This document shows positions 25,271-33,669 of a stretch of 43,372 nucleotides of DNA, piece after piece. This stretch comes from Bacillota bacterium (lineage in GTDB: Bacteria > Bacillota > DTU014): NCBI GenBank assembly GCA_012719595.1, contig JAAYAB010000178.1, positions 1 through 43,372 of the forward strand, in the 5' to 3' direction. Every line of letters begins with the position of its first letter. The stretch's first letter is position 1. Under the pieces are notes generated by a model. That model saw only the letters and a program-made list of their open reading frames with translations. It had not been told where the DNA came from and searched no databases. Both the position numbers and the translations under genes were made by a program.

Positions 25271-25360
25271 GCTGAGTGTGGCCCAGTGTGGCTGAGTCGG
25301 GTCAGTCCGGTTGAGTCAGGTCAGTCCGGCTGAGTCAGGCTCAGTCAGGCTCAGTCAGGA
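25271..25360. repeat. Degenerate tandem repeat with 19-bp and 10-bp periods
   Basis: The convergent gap holds copies of GTCAGTCCGGYTGAGTCAG (19 bp, near 25301 and 25320) flanked by shorter units such as GCTCAGTCAG twice. The unit is unlike that of any other gap. No hairpin terminator is obvious. Confidence 0.7.
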
Positions 25361-25370
25361 TAGACGTCGA

Positions 25371-25691
25371 TCACTCTAGATGGGTGCGGTCGGCCAGGCC
25401 GTACACGTCCACGCCCCTGATCACGAATGCGATTCCAGATCCGGGCTCTGTCAAGCGTCCCGACTCAATAACAGCTTTGAGGATCTGGTCGGTGTCCTCA
25501 GAAGACGAGACGATCATCAGGATTTCCCTGCCCGACTCTATGGTGAGCCCAAAGAAGGTCTTTGCTTCATGGGCTCCCGTTCCTCTCGCGAGGAATATGG
25601 TGCCTCCCTTGGCCCCTGCCTTCTTGGCCGCCTCCATCACAGAGTCAGCCGTACCACGTGGGAGCACAGCAAATATGGTGTTATATGTCAT
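25371..25691 (-). CDS. P-II-family nitrogen regulator-like protein
   Basis: Small trimeric P-II/GlnB-like fold protein of 106 aa. It begins MTYNTIFAVLPRGTADSVMEAAKKAGAKGGTIFLARGTGAHEAKTFFG-like, in which the ferredoxin-like strand-helix-strand and a short T-loop can be seen. The Tyr that is uridylylated in classical GlnB is not evident. ATG 25691 follows GAGGTG by 6 bases. It lies 10 bases after the DUF1538 gene and this pair is a recurrent arrangement, so it probably regulates that membrane protein in response to a small ligand. The ligand is unknown. Confidence 0.85.
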   Translation of the reverse strand: MTYNTIFAVLPRGTADSVMEAAKKAGAKGGTIFLARGTGAHEAKTFFGLTIESGREILMIVSSSEDTDQILKAVIESGRLTEPGSGIAFVIRGVDVYGLADRTHLE

Positions 25692-25701
25692 GAGTAGCAC
25701 C

Positions 25702-26472
25702 TCACCTATAGCCTATGATCGCGCCGATTAGAAGAACCGCAATGATTGGACAGGCCGATGCCAGCCCGATGAGTCCAAAGCCATCCTGCAGCGGATCTCT
25801 CCCGCCCAGGGCGTTTGCCATCCCGACGCCGACTGCGATGATAATCGGGACGGTCACTGGGCCCGTCGTCACTCCGCCTGAGTCGAATGCAGGACCAACG
25901 ATCGACTTGGGTGCGATCAGCGCAAGGATGATGGCCACTGCATATGCAGGTCCAAGTAGGTAGACCAGCGGTATCCGCATGGCGATCTTCAGAAGCCCCA
26001 GGAGAATGCCGAGCCCGACTCCAAACGCGACCGAGTGTATTACGACATTCTTGGAGACGAGTCCTGCGCTGTATTCCTCAACCTGAAGGCCGAGTGCGTG
26101 TAATGCAGGCTCGGCAAGTGTCACTCCATAGCCCATCACGAAACCCACCGAGAGCACTATCCACATCTTGCCCGTACTAGGCAGGCTCTGACCCACTTCT
26201 TGGCCAAGCGGCAGGAGGCCCATTTTGAGCCCTTGAGTGAAGAACGTAAGGCCTAATATGGAAAAGGCAATTCCGATGAGCAGTTGCTTAATATTTGCAA
26301 TTGGTGTGCGCAAGACTGCCAATTGGAAGATGAGCAGAAATGCGACGATGGGAACTATGCTGATCACAGTATCTACAACCGTTGTCCAGAAATCCTGCAC
26401 CTGCGCACTCCCTCCTATGCGCTTAACCACTGAGGCCAGCTTTGTGCGGGCAGAACCCGATGATTGATCCAA
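25702..26472 (-). CDS. DUF1538-family membrane protein (UmpA/UmpB-like)
   Basis: Integral membrane protein of 256 aa with about six to seven hydrophobic helices (for example TVISIVPIVAFLLIFQLAVL, LLIGIAFSILGLTFF, VLSVGFVMGYGV, TVPIIIAVGVGMANAL, ACPIIAVLLIGAIIGY). DUF1538 proteins have been described as components of a two-subunit cation/proton antiporter (UmpAB); here only one such gene is present, with a P-II-like partner. TTG 26472 is chosen since GAGGTGG lies 5 bases before it; the frame is open to 26499. A good promoter lies at 26582-26610 on the same strand. Ion specificity unknown. Confidence 0.85.
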   Translation of the reverse strand: MDQSSGSARTKLASVVKRIGGSAQVQDFWTTVVDTVISIVPIVAFLLIFQLAVLRTPIANIKQLLIGIAFSILGLTFFTQGLKMGLLPLGQEVGQSLPSTGKMWIVLSVGFVMGYGVTLAEPALHALGLQVEEYSAGLVSKNVVIHSVAFGVGLGILLGLLKIAMRIPLVYLLGPAYAVAIILALIAPKSIVGPAFDSGGVTTGPVTVPIIIAVGVGMANALGGRDPLQDGFGLIGLASACPIIAVLLIGAIIGYR

Positions 26473-26539
26473 TGGCACCACCTCACAGTCTATGAGCAAC
26501 TGTGCCTCTATGCATTTCCTGCAGAGCCCTGCTGCACAA

Positions 26540-26571
26540 GTTGTACAACCTGTGAGCAGGTGTGTACCTGC
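26540..26571 (-). promoter_or_regulatory. Two palindromes downstream of the DUF1538 promoter
   Basis: GTTGTACAAC (26540-26549, perfect) and GCAGGT-4-ACCTGC (26556-26571) lie between the minus-strand promoter and the DUF1538 start. Either may be a repressor site or, in the RNA, a small stem-loop. GTTGTACAAC is close to TTGTAC-type sites near 31401-31561. Confidence 0.45.
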
Positions 26572-26581
26572 CCTTGGTACT

Positions 26582-26610
26582 ACTATACCAGTGGTTAACG
26601 GTTGTGTCCA
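26582..26610 (-). promoter_or_regulatory. Sigma-A-type promoter for the DUF1538/P-II pair
   Basis: On the minus strand TGGACA (26610-26605), a 17-base spacer and TATAGT (26587-26582) form a strong vegetative promoter 110 bases before the DUF1538 start. The -10 region lies in an inverted repeat TGGTA-6-TACCA. Confidence 0.75.
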
Positions 26611-26739
26611 TCGTGTGCTCCCGTATCTCCTGGTGGCTCATCACTTCCGCACCAAACACCACTTCCAGCACTGTCGCAACTGTACGATTAACTTAACACG
26701 CTCAAAGACAGGTTTGAAGGGCCAACAGGGAGTCACTAG

Positions 26740-27447
26740 GTAGGAACTGAGAGGCGCTTCATCGAAGGAAATCTATGGGACTGCGAAGCCGGGATATCCG
26801 GCGAGGCGTTCTCGACGATTGATGGGTACATCGACATCTTTCATGAGTTTGTGCACTGCTACCAATTCGAAAAGTGTGAGATTGAGCTCAAGCAGTCGCT
26901 TGGGGTTGCAGTGGAGGCTTTAGCTGCTAAGGACTACATGTGGGAACTCAACTACCCATTCCCGTATCAAGACCGGCGAGTTCGCGATGCATACTCAGAC
27001 TTGGTGGGGACTCTGAGATCAGCGTCGAAGGGTGCCGATGCATGTGCTCACCGAGGTGAGACGCGCGCGGTCGCAGGGTGCGTGGAAGACGAACAGAGGA
27101 GCAACGCCGATCCGGCCGCGGCGCAGAACGCTGACTACCAGACGGTCTCCGAATACAGAAAAGCTGTCAGAGACCTGGTCGACACTCACTCGTTCGAGTA
27201 CATGGTCTGGCCAGAGCGGAAAGAGGGCTTCGCGAGGTTCATTGATAACGGGATTCGCGCCCGTCTCGGGCTTCCGCTGAACCTTGCCGGCGATCTGGCT
27301 GACGACTCGTCTTTGTTCACACGCGTGTCCTTCTATGCAGGCGGTGCCATACTGATAGAGTTTCTTGAAGGAGTTCGACCGGAGACGGTGAAAGACCTCA
27401 CGCGTCTGTTCGATAAGCTGATAGAGATGGGCAGCAGCCGGGCCTAA
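26740..27447 (+). pseudogene. 5'-truncated zinc metallopeptidase-like gene (open part starts at GTG 26851)
   Basis: The frame from 26851 (198 codons, GTG) lacks a ribosome binding site. Protein-like sequence continues upstream to 26740 with no ATG, GTG or TTG. That upstream part contains HEFVHCYQF, a HExxH zinc motif at 26842-26856 that straddles the GTG start. WPERKEGFARFIDNGIRARLG further down supplies a plausible third Glu ligand, as in gluzincin peptidases. The frame is closed before 26740 by TAG at 26737; the short segment before that (up to TAA 26689) also looks protein-like but has no start. The gene therefore seems to have lost its 5' end, unless a rare start such as ATT is used. No signal peptide is visible. 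Confidence 0.55.
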
Positions 27448-27776
27448 AGATGACGTCCCGTGGAGACAGATGGGTTCTCGTCCTCGAAGGCCGGGCATCC
27501 GTCGCAGCTCGAGCCGCTGACAAGAGAGCGCCGGTTGCTCGCGCCAAAGCGGGCAAGGCAGCCAAGACTGTCGAAGCGGCTGGACGCGGCGAGAAACCTC
27601 TTGGCTTGGTCGGACGGATTCTACGACTGTTTGCGCTACGCGACAAGTGAGAAATATCCGCAGCAGCAGCGCCTGCGCTGTAGTTGCGAGCCTTCTCATC
27701 GAGATCAGTAAAGCGGCGAACTTCTTCCCATCGCGAGGTTTTGCTCAGAGACTAGTCACACGACGGAGGGATGCAC
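27448..27776. other. Gap between metallopeptidase remnant and fucU-like gene
   Basis: Short open frames exist (for example 27450-27650, Ala/Arg-rich) but none has a convincing ribosome binding site, domain or conserved-looking composition. It may be decayed coding sequence belonging to the truncated peptidase. No promoter or terminator is clear. The GACGGAGGG at 27761-27770 is the binding site of the next gene. Confidence 0.4.
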
Positions 27777-28205
27777 ATGCTGAAGACAAAGTTGATTCAC
27801 CCCGACATCTTGAGGAGCTTGGGAGCTGCCGGACACGGGTCAAGGGTGTTGATTGCTGATGGCAACTACCCGTTCACGACTGCCACGAATCCCGCGGCTG
27901 ACATAGTGTTTCTCAATCTGTCGCCCGGGACAGTGAAGGTAACCGAAGTGCTCGACGCGGTGCTGAGTGCGGTGCCAGTCGAGGCAGCACACGTCATGAG
28001 GCCGGACGAAGGTGGGGAGGCGCCCATATTCTCGGAGTTCAGAGCACTTCTGGGAAGCGGCGTGCCTCTTGAGCCCCTCGCCCGACATGACTTCTACGAC
28101 GCAGCCAGACATCCGAATCTCGCTCTCGCAATAGCTACTGGTGATCAGCGCTGGTACGCGAACATATTGTTGACTATAGGCGCAGTTGCGGAATCCCAAG
28201 GATAA
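27777..28205 (+). CDS. RbsD/FucU-family sugar mutarotase
   Basis: Small enzyme (142 aa) of the RbsD/FucU family that speeds interconversion of sugar anomers or pyranose/furanose forms, typically of fucose or ribose. The N-terminal LIHPDILRSLGAAGHGSRVLIADGNYP holds the family His/Asp residues. The C-terminal RHDFYDAARHPNLALAIATGDQRWYANILLT is also typical. ATG 27777 is preferred to 27771 because GGAGGG ends 6 bases before it. No fucose or ribose operon is next to it, so the sugar is uncertain; FucU-like length and motifs are slightly favoured. Confidence 0.88.
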   Translation: MLKTKLIHPDILRSLGAAGHGSRVLIADGNYPFTTATNPAADIVFLNLSPGTVKVTEVLDAVLSAVPVEAAHVMRPDEGGEAPIFSEFRALLGSGVPLEPLARHDFYDAARHPNLALAIATGDQRWYANILLTIGAVAESQG

Positions 28206-28286
28206 GCCGCTCTGGACGCCGATCGCGTGGCGGCGACGGATGGTTCAAGCTCTTGGTCTTGACGCGGTCCGTCCATCGACTGGGCA

Positions 28287-28315
28287 TTGACACCGGTTCA
28301 TCCGTCTGATACGAT
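28287..28315 (+). promoter_or_regulatory. Strong sigma-A promoter of the ABC-2 exporter operon
   Basis: TTGACA (28287-28292), 17-base spacer, TACGAT (28310-28315): the best vegetative promoter of the window. It lies 350 bases before the ATPase gene, giving a long transcribed leader. Confidence 0.8.
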
Positions 28316-28324
28316 ATCACCAAA

Positions 28325-28337
28325 GTATACTGTATAC
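28325..28337 (+). promoter_or_regulatory. Palindromic operator-like site GTATACTGTATAC at the transcription start
   Basis: Two GTATAC boxes (each self-complementary) one base apart begin 9 bases after the -10 box, overlapping the expected transcription start. The position suits repression, for example by a GntR/YtrA-type regulator of ABC exporters; no such regulator is encoded in the window. Confidence 0.55.
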
Positions 28338-28499
28338 ACGAGGAGAGTGCATCTAGGGTTCCACTGGCGGTCAGGCGGCGCTGCACAGGCCTATCGCCCG
28401 GTTCGGTCCAAGCGATGCAAGGCGGTTGTTCCGCTACACCCTCAGGAAAAAAGCCTGGGGAGGGAGTCTCAGGATACGAGCTCTTTCCTTGGGCTTGTT

Positions 28500-28655
28500 T
28501 TATATCTGGGGGGTGGGTCGGCGGTGCCCGTTCGTGGCTGGACTGGCGGGTGCCTGGACTGACAGGCGACTGGGCTCGCGGGCGGCCTGGGCTGGCGTGT
28601 GGTTTGGCCGGCGGTCGGTTCGACCGGCGGCCGGCGACTCGGTTGGCGACTCGGA
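28500..28655. repeat. GC-rich degenerate repeats in the leader of the ABC-2 operon
   Basis: Loose, overlapping units such as GGCGACTGGGCT, GGCGGGTGCCTGGACT, CCGGCGGTCGGTTCGACC and GGCGACTCGG x2 cover about 150 bases just before the ATPase. The last unit runs into its GGAGGTG binding site. An open frame crosses the region but has no start signal or protein-like content. Confidence 0.55.
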
Positions 28656-28665
28656 GGTGACGACA

Positions 28666-29685
28666 ATGCTGGCGATCAAGACAAATGCCCTAACAAAGGT
28701 GTTCAGAACCAAGGTCAAGGAGTCCGGACTGCGAGGCAGCGTTTCGGCGCTTTTTCGGCCTCACCATCGCGATGTGTATGCCGTTCGCGGCATCGACCTC
28801 ACAGTCGAAAAGGGCGAGGTCCTGGCCTTCATAGGCCCCAACGGTGCAGGCAAGTCCACCACAATCAAAATGCTGACCGGCATCCTTCACCCGACCTCCG
28901 GCAGCGCTACGGTTCTGGGCCTTGACCCTCTTCGCAAGCGGAAGCAGCTCGCGTACAGGATTGGGTCTGTATTCGGACAGAAGTCGCAGCTGTGGTTTCA
29001 CCTACCTCCGCAGGACAGCTTCAGGCTGCTGGCAGGCATATACGAGCTGGACGAGAGGCAATACCGAGAGAGATTCGGCGCTTTGGTCGAGCTGTTCGAA
29101 CTCGAGGATCTGCTCAAAGTGCCTGTGCGCAAGCTGTCGCTGGGACAGCGGGTACGATGCGAGATCGCCGCGTCCTTGCTTCACAGACCCGAGGTGATCT
29201 TCCTTGACGAGCCTACGATCGGCCTCGACGTAGTGGCGAAGCAGCGAATCCGAGACCTGATCGCTCGTCTGAATCGGGAAGAGGGAACGACTATCTTCCT
29301 GACCAGCCACGACGCGGGAGACATCGAGCGCGTGTGCAAGCGAGTCATCATCATAAACCACGGCGAAGTCGTGCTGGATGAAAGCGTAAAGACCTTGAGG
29401 TACAGCTACCTTCAGAAGAAGATCATCAGCGTCAAGTACGCTGAGAAGACCAAGGTCGACATACCGGGCGTGGATAAGACAAGGGAATCCGAATATGCGG
29501 CGCGCATCGAGGTTTCTACAGCCAGACGCCCGCTCAGGGAAGTCGTCGCAGAGCTGATGGGGCTCGGAGAAGTCGTCGACATTACTATCTCAGACCAACC
29601 CCTGGAGGAGATCATCGCCGGCATCTACATGGACCGAGGCAGGGGAGGTGAAGCAGATGAGCCGGACACTGGCACTGGCCGATGA
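28666..29685 (+). CDS. ABC-2-type transporter ATP-binding protein
   Basis: Cytoplasmic ATPase of an exporter (339 aa). Walker A GPNGAGKST lies at about residues 57-65, the signature is LSLGQRVR, Walker B is VIFLDEPTIGLD and the switch His is in TSHDAGD. A C-terminal extension with GEVVLDESVKTLR and a regulatory-like domain is typical of the group that partners the two-permease ABC-2 family below. ATG 28666 has CGGAGGTGACG 6-9 bases upstream; the long open frame before it is repeat DNA. It overlaps the first permease's ribosome binding site and ends 26 bases into that gene, so the three genes are coupled. Confidence 0.95.
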   Translation: MLAIKTNALTKVFRTKVKESGLRGSVSALFRPHHRDVYAVRGIDLTVEKGEVLAFIGPNGAGKSTTIKMLTGILHPTSGSATVLGLDPLRKRKQLAYRIGSVFGQKSQLWFHLPPQDSFRLLAGIYELDERQYRERFGALVELFELEDLLKVPVRKLSLGQRVRCEIAASLLHRPEVIFLDEPTIGLDVVAKQRIRDLIARLNREEGTTIFLTSHDAGDIERVCKRVIIINHGEVVLDESVKTLRYSYLQKKIISVKYAEKTKVDIPGVDKTRESEYAARIEVSTARRPLREVVAELMGLGEVVDITISDQPLEEIIAGIYMDRGRGGEADEPDTGTGR

Positions 29686-30505
29686 CCGCACGGTATGGAG
29701 CATGCCGCTGCTGCTAAAGAAGCTCCGCAAGTACATGCTCGTCGTCGAGACCAGCCTTCAGAGCAATATGGCGTACGCAGCGAATTTCGCGGCGGACACC
29801 GCGTTCTACGCTGTTATCTGCTTCGTACTGATGAGCCTGTGGCGAACGATCTACGCGGGCGGTCAACCGATTCCCGACTACTCAGGCGTGCAGATGATGT
29901 GGTACTGCATCATCACTGAGATGGTTTACATGTCTCGCTGCGACGTCTTTGGCGAGCTCACACGGGCAGTGCAGAGCGGCGAGATCGCATATGCTCTGAA
30001 CAAGCCGTACGACTATCTGTTCTACCAGTTCGCACAGGGAATCGGGCTTATGCTCATCAAGCTGGCGTTCAACGGAGCAGTCGGCGCAACGATGGGCCTG
30101 CTGCTGATTGGACCCATTCAGGGATTCAGCGCGGTCACGCTGCTGCCAATAGGGCTGGCGATCCTCGGGGGTATGGTCCTCAACACCTGTCTCCAGGCTT
30201 GTCTCGGGCTGCTTGCATTCTGGTCTGAGGACAACTCGGCGTACTACTGGATATACAGCAAGCTAGTGCTCATGCTGGGCATGATGCTGCCGGTCGAGTA
30301 CTTCCCCGGCCGTTTGGAGGCGATAGTCAGGTTTCTGCCATTCCCGTACATCACCTACGGGCCTGCCAGGCTGATGGTAGCGTTCTCTTGGGAGCGGTTC
30401 CTGCAGACTGCCGCAGTCCAGGCAGTGTACATAGCGCTGTCCGTGCTGCTGGCGATCGCGGTCTACAGGAAGGGGGTTAGGCAAGTCAATGTCAACGGCG
30501 GTTGA
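29657..30505 (+). CDS. ABC-2-type transporter permease (ABC2_membrane_6-like), first
   Basis: Membrane subunit of about 282 aa with six predicted helices (NFAADTAFYAVICFVLMSLW, MLIKLAFNGAVGATMGLLLI, LGMMLPVEYFPG, AVQAVYIALSVLLAIAVY). It belongs with the permease pairs that partner a DrrA/NatA-like ATPase. ATG 29657 has GGGAGGTG 6 bases before it; GTG 29648 lies inside that binding site and is rejected. It overlaps the end of the ATPase gene by 29 bases and the next permease by 17. Substrate unknown: lipids, peptides or drugs are possible for this family. Confidence 0.88.
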   Translation: MSRTLALADDRTVWSMPLLLKKLRKYMLVVETSLQSNMAYAANFAADTAFYAVICFVLMSLWRTIYAGGQPIPDYSGVQMMWYCIITEMVYMSRCDVFGELTRAVQSGEIAYALNKPYDYLFYQFAQGIGLMLIKLAFNGAVGATMGLLLIGPIQGFSAVTLLPIGLAILGGMVLNTCLQACLGLLAFWSEDNSAYYWIYSKLVLMLGMMLPVEYFPGRLEAIVRFLPFPYITYGPARLMVAFSWERFLQTAAVQAVYIALSVLLAIAVYRKGVRQVNVNGG

Positions 30506-31295
30506 TGCGATCAGAAAACACGCGAGGCTGTTCGCTGCCTACTTCAGGTTCAACCTGGCTGCAGTGATGGAGTATAGGGCCAGCTTCCTCATGCAAGTGT
30601 TCGGGATGGCGATCAACAACGCTTCGTTCATATTCTTCTGGAAGATAGTATACCTGCGCGTTCCGGCAGTCGCCGGATACGAATTCAGAGACGTGATGTT
30701 TCTGTGGGCGCTGTCGGCAGCGGCGTTCGGAGTGGCTCATGTCTGCTTTGGCAACTGCGGCTCTCTGGGAAGGGTCATAATCCAGGGGGAGCTTGACCCG
30801 TACTTGCTACAACCCAAGGACGTATATTTCAACGTGATCTGCTCCAAGACGATCGTGTCAGCGTGGGGGGACACGGCCTACGGTATCATTCTTTATCTGC
30901 TGGTGTATGGGTTTGCTCCCGGGCGGTTTGCGCTGTTCCTTGGGTTCGTGGCACTTGGAGGGCTGCTGATCGCGAGCGCCCGGTTTGCTGCTGAGACACT
31001 GACCTTCTTCCTGGGAAACGCGTCTGCGATAAGCCGACTGCTGACCGAGTTCATGATCTCGTTCTCCCTCTATCCGGAGAAGATCTTCGGCAACAGTGTG
31101 CGGTGGATGATGTACAGCCTGGCACCTGCAGGGTTTGTCGTGTTCGTGCCCCACAGGATATACAGGTCGCTCACGCTGGCGAGTCTCCCGCTGCTGCTCG
31201 TGGCTGACGTGGTATATCTGTTCCTTGGGTACATGCTGTTCAGGGCGGGACTCAAGAGGTATGAGTCTGGCAATCTGGTGGTGACGAGGGTGTAG
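30489..31295 (+). CDS. ABC-2-type transporter permease (ABC2_membrane_6-like), second
   Basis: Second membrane subunit, 268 aa, with about six helices (MQVFGMAINNASFIFFWKIVY, WALSAAAFGVAHVCFG, IILYLLVYGFAPGRFALFLG, PLLLVADVVYLFLGYMLF). The motif GELDPYLLQPKDVYFNV is typical of the group. It overlaps the first permease by 17 bases and ends the operon; no hairpin with a T-run follows closely. The two permeases and the ATPase would make one heteromeric exporter. Confidence 0.88.
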   Translation: MSTAVDAIRKHARLFAAYFRFNLAAVMEYRASFLMQVFGMAINNASFIFFWKIVYLRVPAVAGYEFRDVMFLWALSAAAFGVAHVCFGNCGSLGRVIIQGELDPYLLQPKDVYFNVICSKTIVSAWGDTAYGIILYLLVYGFAPGRFALFLGFVALGGLLIASARFAAETLTFFLGNASAISRLLTEFMISFSLYPEKIFGNSVRWMMYSLAPAGFVVFVPHRIYRSLTLASLPLLLVADVVYLFLGYMLFRAGLKRYESGNLVVTRV

Positions 31296-31400
31296 GCTGG
31301 CGGGCCATTTCCACTTTGAGCTGCGCCGAAACATACAGGATAGCGGCGAAGGCATCTGTGGCTCGCGTGGACATACCCCCCTCGAACTACATATGCGATT

Positions 31401-31410
31401 CTTGTACAAG
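31401..31410. promoter_or_regulatory. CTTGTACAAG palindrome
   Basis: Perfect 10-base palindrome, 95 bases upstream of the paired TTGTACGTACAA-type sites and sharing their TTGTAC half. It may be a further, weaker binding site for the same regulator. Confidence 0.35.
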
Positions 31411-31504
31411 CTCTGGTGAATTCTTACAGTCGCGCATTGTGTAGCAGGTGAAATGTTGTGGAAGTTGATGCCAAGGGTGAGAGTCTCGGACCCCCAGAAC
31501 GCTT

Positions 31505-31561
31505 TTGTACGTACAACGCTGTAAAATACAGGCAGTGCGAAGGGTGACAATGTACGTACAA
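31505..31561 (+). promoter_or_regulatory. Pair of AraR-like operators around a possible promoter
   Basis: TTGTACGTACAA (31505-31516, perfect palindrome) and ATGTACGTACAA (31550-31561) have centres 45 bases apart. They match the centre of the Bacillus AraR operator, ATTTGTACGTACAAAT. A TAAAAT box (31522-31527) lies between them, without a clear -35. Two in-phase operators for cooperative looping is the known AraR arrangement. No araR or arabinose gene is in view and the next gene is 360 bases away. Confidence 0.55.
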
Positions 31562-31920
31562 TAGCGTTGCGGGTACCTTAGAGAATCACCCTTGGTGGTT
31601 TCTGGATTGTGGTTATGCGAGCTAAACCAGGCTGGGAAGATCAGCCAACAGGGTTCCAGACGCGCAACGTTCATATGTACCTGAGGGGATACCCATTGTT
31701 GCTGACGGGAATACCCATAGGCTCGCAGCCGTCAACCCGTGACAGACAGCGCTTGCTGATAGGAACTGTTGAGGTGTGGCATGACCGGCGGCGGTGCCCG
31801 TACGCGGCGGGGCACGCACGCGGCGCAGCCTGACGGATCCGGTAGCGTCGCTGCGGCCGAAAACGCCTCTGAACCGTCCTTCCTGTTTACTTTGCTGCCT
31901 CGACATTGTAACCTCACGGT

Positions 31921-33669
31921 ATGGGGATTTCACTTCGTACATACCTCCACATTCTAGCGCGCTATCTGGCACACCAGAAGGGGCGCTTTGCTGAGTTGAC
32001 TATCCTGGTACTCCTGAGTATCGGGCTGCAGATAGTCAACCCGCAGATCATGCGATTCTTCATTGACGCGGCTTCGGCGGGCAGATCGCTGAACGAGCTG
32101 CTAGTCGCGGCAATCGGGTTTCTCGTTGCTGCGCTCGTTCAGCAGGCGGTTTCAGTCGGCGCAACGTACCAAGGGGAATATGTCGCGTGGAGTGCCACCA
32201 ATGCACTGCGTGAGGACCTCGCTGCTCACAGCCTCTCACTTGACATGCAGGTCCACAACGACAAGAGCCCCGGCGAGTTCATTGAGCGCATCGAGACAGA
32301 CGCCACGAACTTCTCCAACTTCTTCTCCCAGCTGGCAGTCAGAATCGCCGGAAATCTGCTTCTACTGGTGGGGATAGTGGTTGCCCTGATCATTGTCAAT
32401 CCTCTCTTGGGAGCAGCCTTCTTCGCCTTCATCGTCCTGGCGCTGACAGCCTTGGCTCTGGTTAGGGGGATAGCCGTGCCTCATCAGAAGGCTCAGCGGG
32501 AGGCAGAGACTGAGCTGTTTGCCTTTCTCGAGGAGCGCCTGGTTGGCACCGAAGACATCCGTTCCTGCGGGGCGGTGAACTTCGTAATCAACAGGCTGTA
32601 TAGACTGCACTCAGTGATACTGGACAAGTGGTGGAAAGCCTCGCTGATGGGACTCGGGATAAGCGCGACCGGCGGCTTGATGATGATGGCAGGGTACGGC
32701 CTGGCCTTTCTGTCAGGCTACGTGCTGTATCAGAGAGGGCTGATCAGTCTTGGAACTGCCTATCTGATTCTTCACTACACGAATCTTCTTTCGCGTCCTG
32801 TGCGCGAGCTGACGCGCCAGGTAGAGAGCCTTCAGAATATCGGCGCCACCGTCGAGCGAATGGAAGAGCTCTTTTCGATGAGCAGCTCGATTCCAGATGG
32901 ACCTGGAGCGCCGATTCCGGCAGGCGAGCCGCTGTCACTCGAGTTTCAGAACGTATCGTTTTCCTATACCGAAGGTAAACCCGTGCTGAACAGCGTGAGT
33001 CTCTACCTTCCTGCCGGACGCGTCCTTGGGTTGCTGGGCCAAACTGGTGGCGGCAAGACCACGATCGCCCGCCTGCTTTTCCGCCTGTACGATCCGTCGG
33101 AGGGCTCCATACGGCTGGGTGGGGTGGATATCAGAGAGGCGAAGATTGCCGAGCTGCGGCAGCGGGTGGCGTATGTGACGCAGGACGTGCAGCTATTCCA
33201 GGCTAGTGTCAGAGACAACATCACCTTCTTTGACCGCAGTATCCCTGACGACCGCATACTCGAAGTGATCGAGTCGCTTGGCCTGATGGACTGGTACAGG
33301 ACTTTGCCTGCTGGGCTTGACACCCGGCTGCAGAGCGGGGGCAGGAGTCTGTCTGCGGGAGAGGCTCAGTTGCTGGCGCTCACCAGGGTATTCTTACGCA
33401 ATCCCGGTCTAGTGATCATGGATGAGGCGTCTTCCCGGCTGGATCCGGCTACCGAACGGCTGGTGGAACATGTACTGGATCGGCTGCTTGCCGGGCGGAC
33501 AGCGGTGATCATCGCACACCGGCTAGGCACAGTGAACCGCTCTGACGACATCCTCATCATAGATGGCGGCGAAAACGTGGAGTTCGGCGACAGACTGGAG
33601 CTCTTGGCGAGGCCCACTTCTCGGTTCTACAGACTGCGCCAGGCGGGATTGGAGGAGTTGCTCGCATGA
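31921..33669 (+). CDS. Heterodimeric ABC exporter subunit 1 (transmembrane plus ATPase domains)
   Basis: Full-length half-transporter of 582 aa. Residues 1 to about 320 form a six-helix exporter domain ([55 protein letters not shown]). The ATPase domain has Walker A GQTGGGKT at about 373-380, Q-loop YVTQDVQLF, the altered signature LSAGEAQ near 477, Walker [13 protein letters not shown] with catalytic Glu, and His in IAHRLG. The non-canonical LSAGE fits the degenerate site of a heterodimeric exporter. The ATG has no clear ribosome binding site and may follow closely on a promoter. It overlaps the second subunit by four bases (ATGA). Confidence 0.93.
   Translation: MGISLRTYLHILARYLAHQKGRFAELTILVLLSIGLQIVNPQIMRFFIDAASAGRSLNELLVAAIGFLVAALVQQAVSVGATYQGEYVAWSATNALREDLAAHSLSLDMQVHNDKSPGEFIERIETDATNFSNFFSQLAVRIAGNLLLLVGIVVALIIVNPLLGAAFFAFIVLALTALALVRGIAVPHQKAQREAETELFAFLEERLVGTEDIRSCGAVNFVINRLYRLHSVILDKWWKASLMGLGISATGGLMMMAGYGLAFLSGYVLYQRGLISLGTAYLILHYTNLLSRPVRELTRQVESLQNIGATVERMEELFSMSSSIPDGPGAPIPAGEPLSLEFQNVSFSYTEGKPVLNSVSLYLPAGRVLGLLGQTGGGKTTIARLLFRLYDPSEGSIRLGGVDIREAKIAELRQRVAYVTQDVQLFQASVRDNITFFDRSIPDDRILEVIESLGLMDWYRTLPAGLDTRLQSGGRSLSAGEAQLLALTRVFLRNPGLVIMDEASSRLDPATERLVEHVLDRLLAGRTAVIIAHRLGTVNRSDDILIIDGGENVEFGDRLELLARPTSRFYRLRQAGLEELLA

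Larger units (their letters stand above)
31296..31920. other. 625-base gap with orphan palindromic sites, no gene
   Basis: No convincing gene is found; short frames on both strands lack binding sites and protein-like composition. The left half has TTGTAC-type palindromes (31401, 31505, 31550). The middle has two loose copies of a unit containing GGGATACCCAT / GGGAATACCCAT (about 31686 and 31707). The right half is GC-rich and leads to an exporter gene without a ribosome binding site. Confidence 0.5.

Noticed and set aside
27450-27711. Small Arg/Ala-rich proteins before fucU
   Set aside because: Overlapping frames in two phases with no binding site or similarity; probably decayed or non-coding sequence.
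28426-28665. N-terminal extension of the ABC-2 ATPase
   Set aside because: The open frame reads through GC-rich repeats; GGAGGTG and ATG 28666 mark the normal start of the domain.
31609-31972. Small open frames on both strands in the 625-base gap
   Set aside because: No ribosome binding site, no recognisable motif, and the two overlap each other in low-complexity GC-rich DNA.
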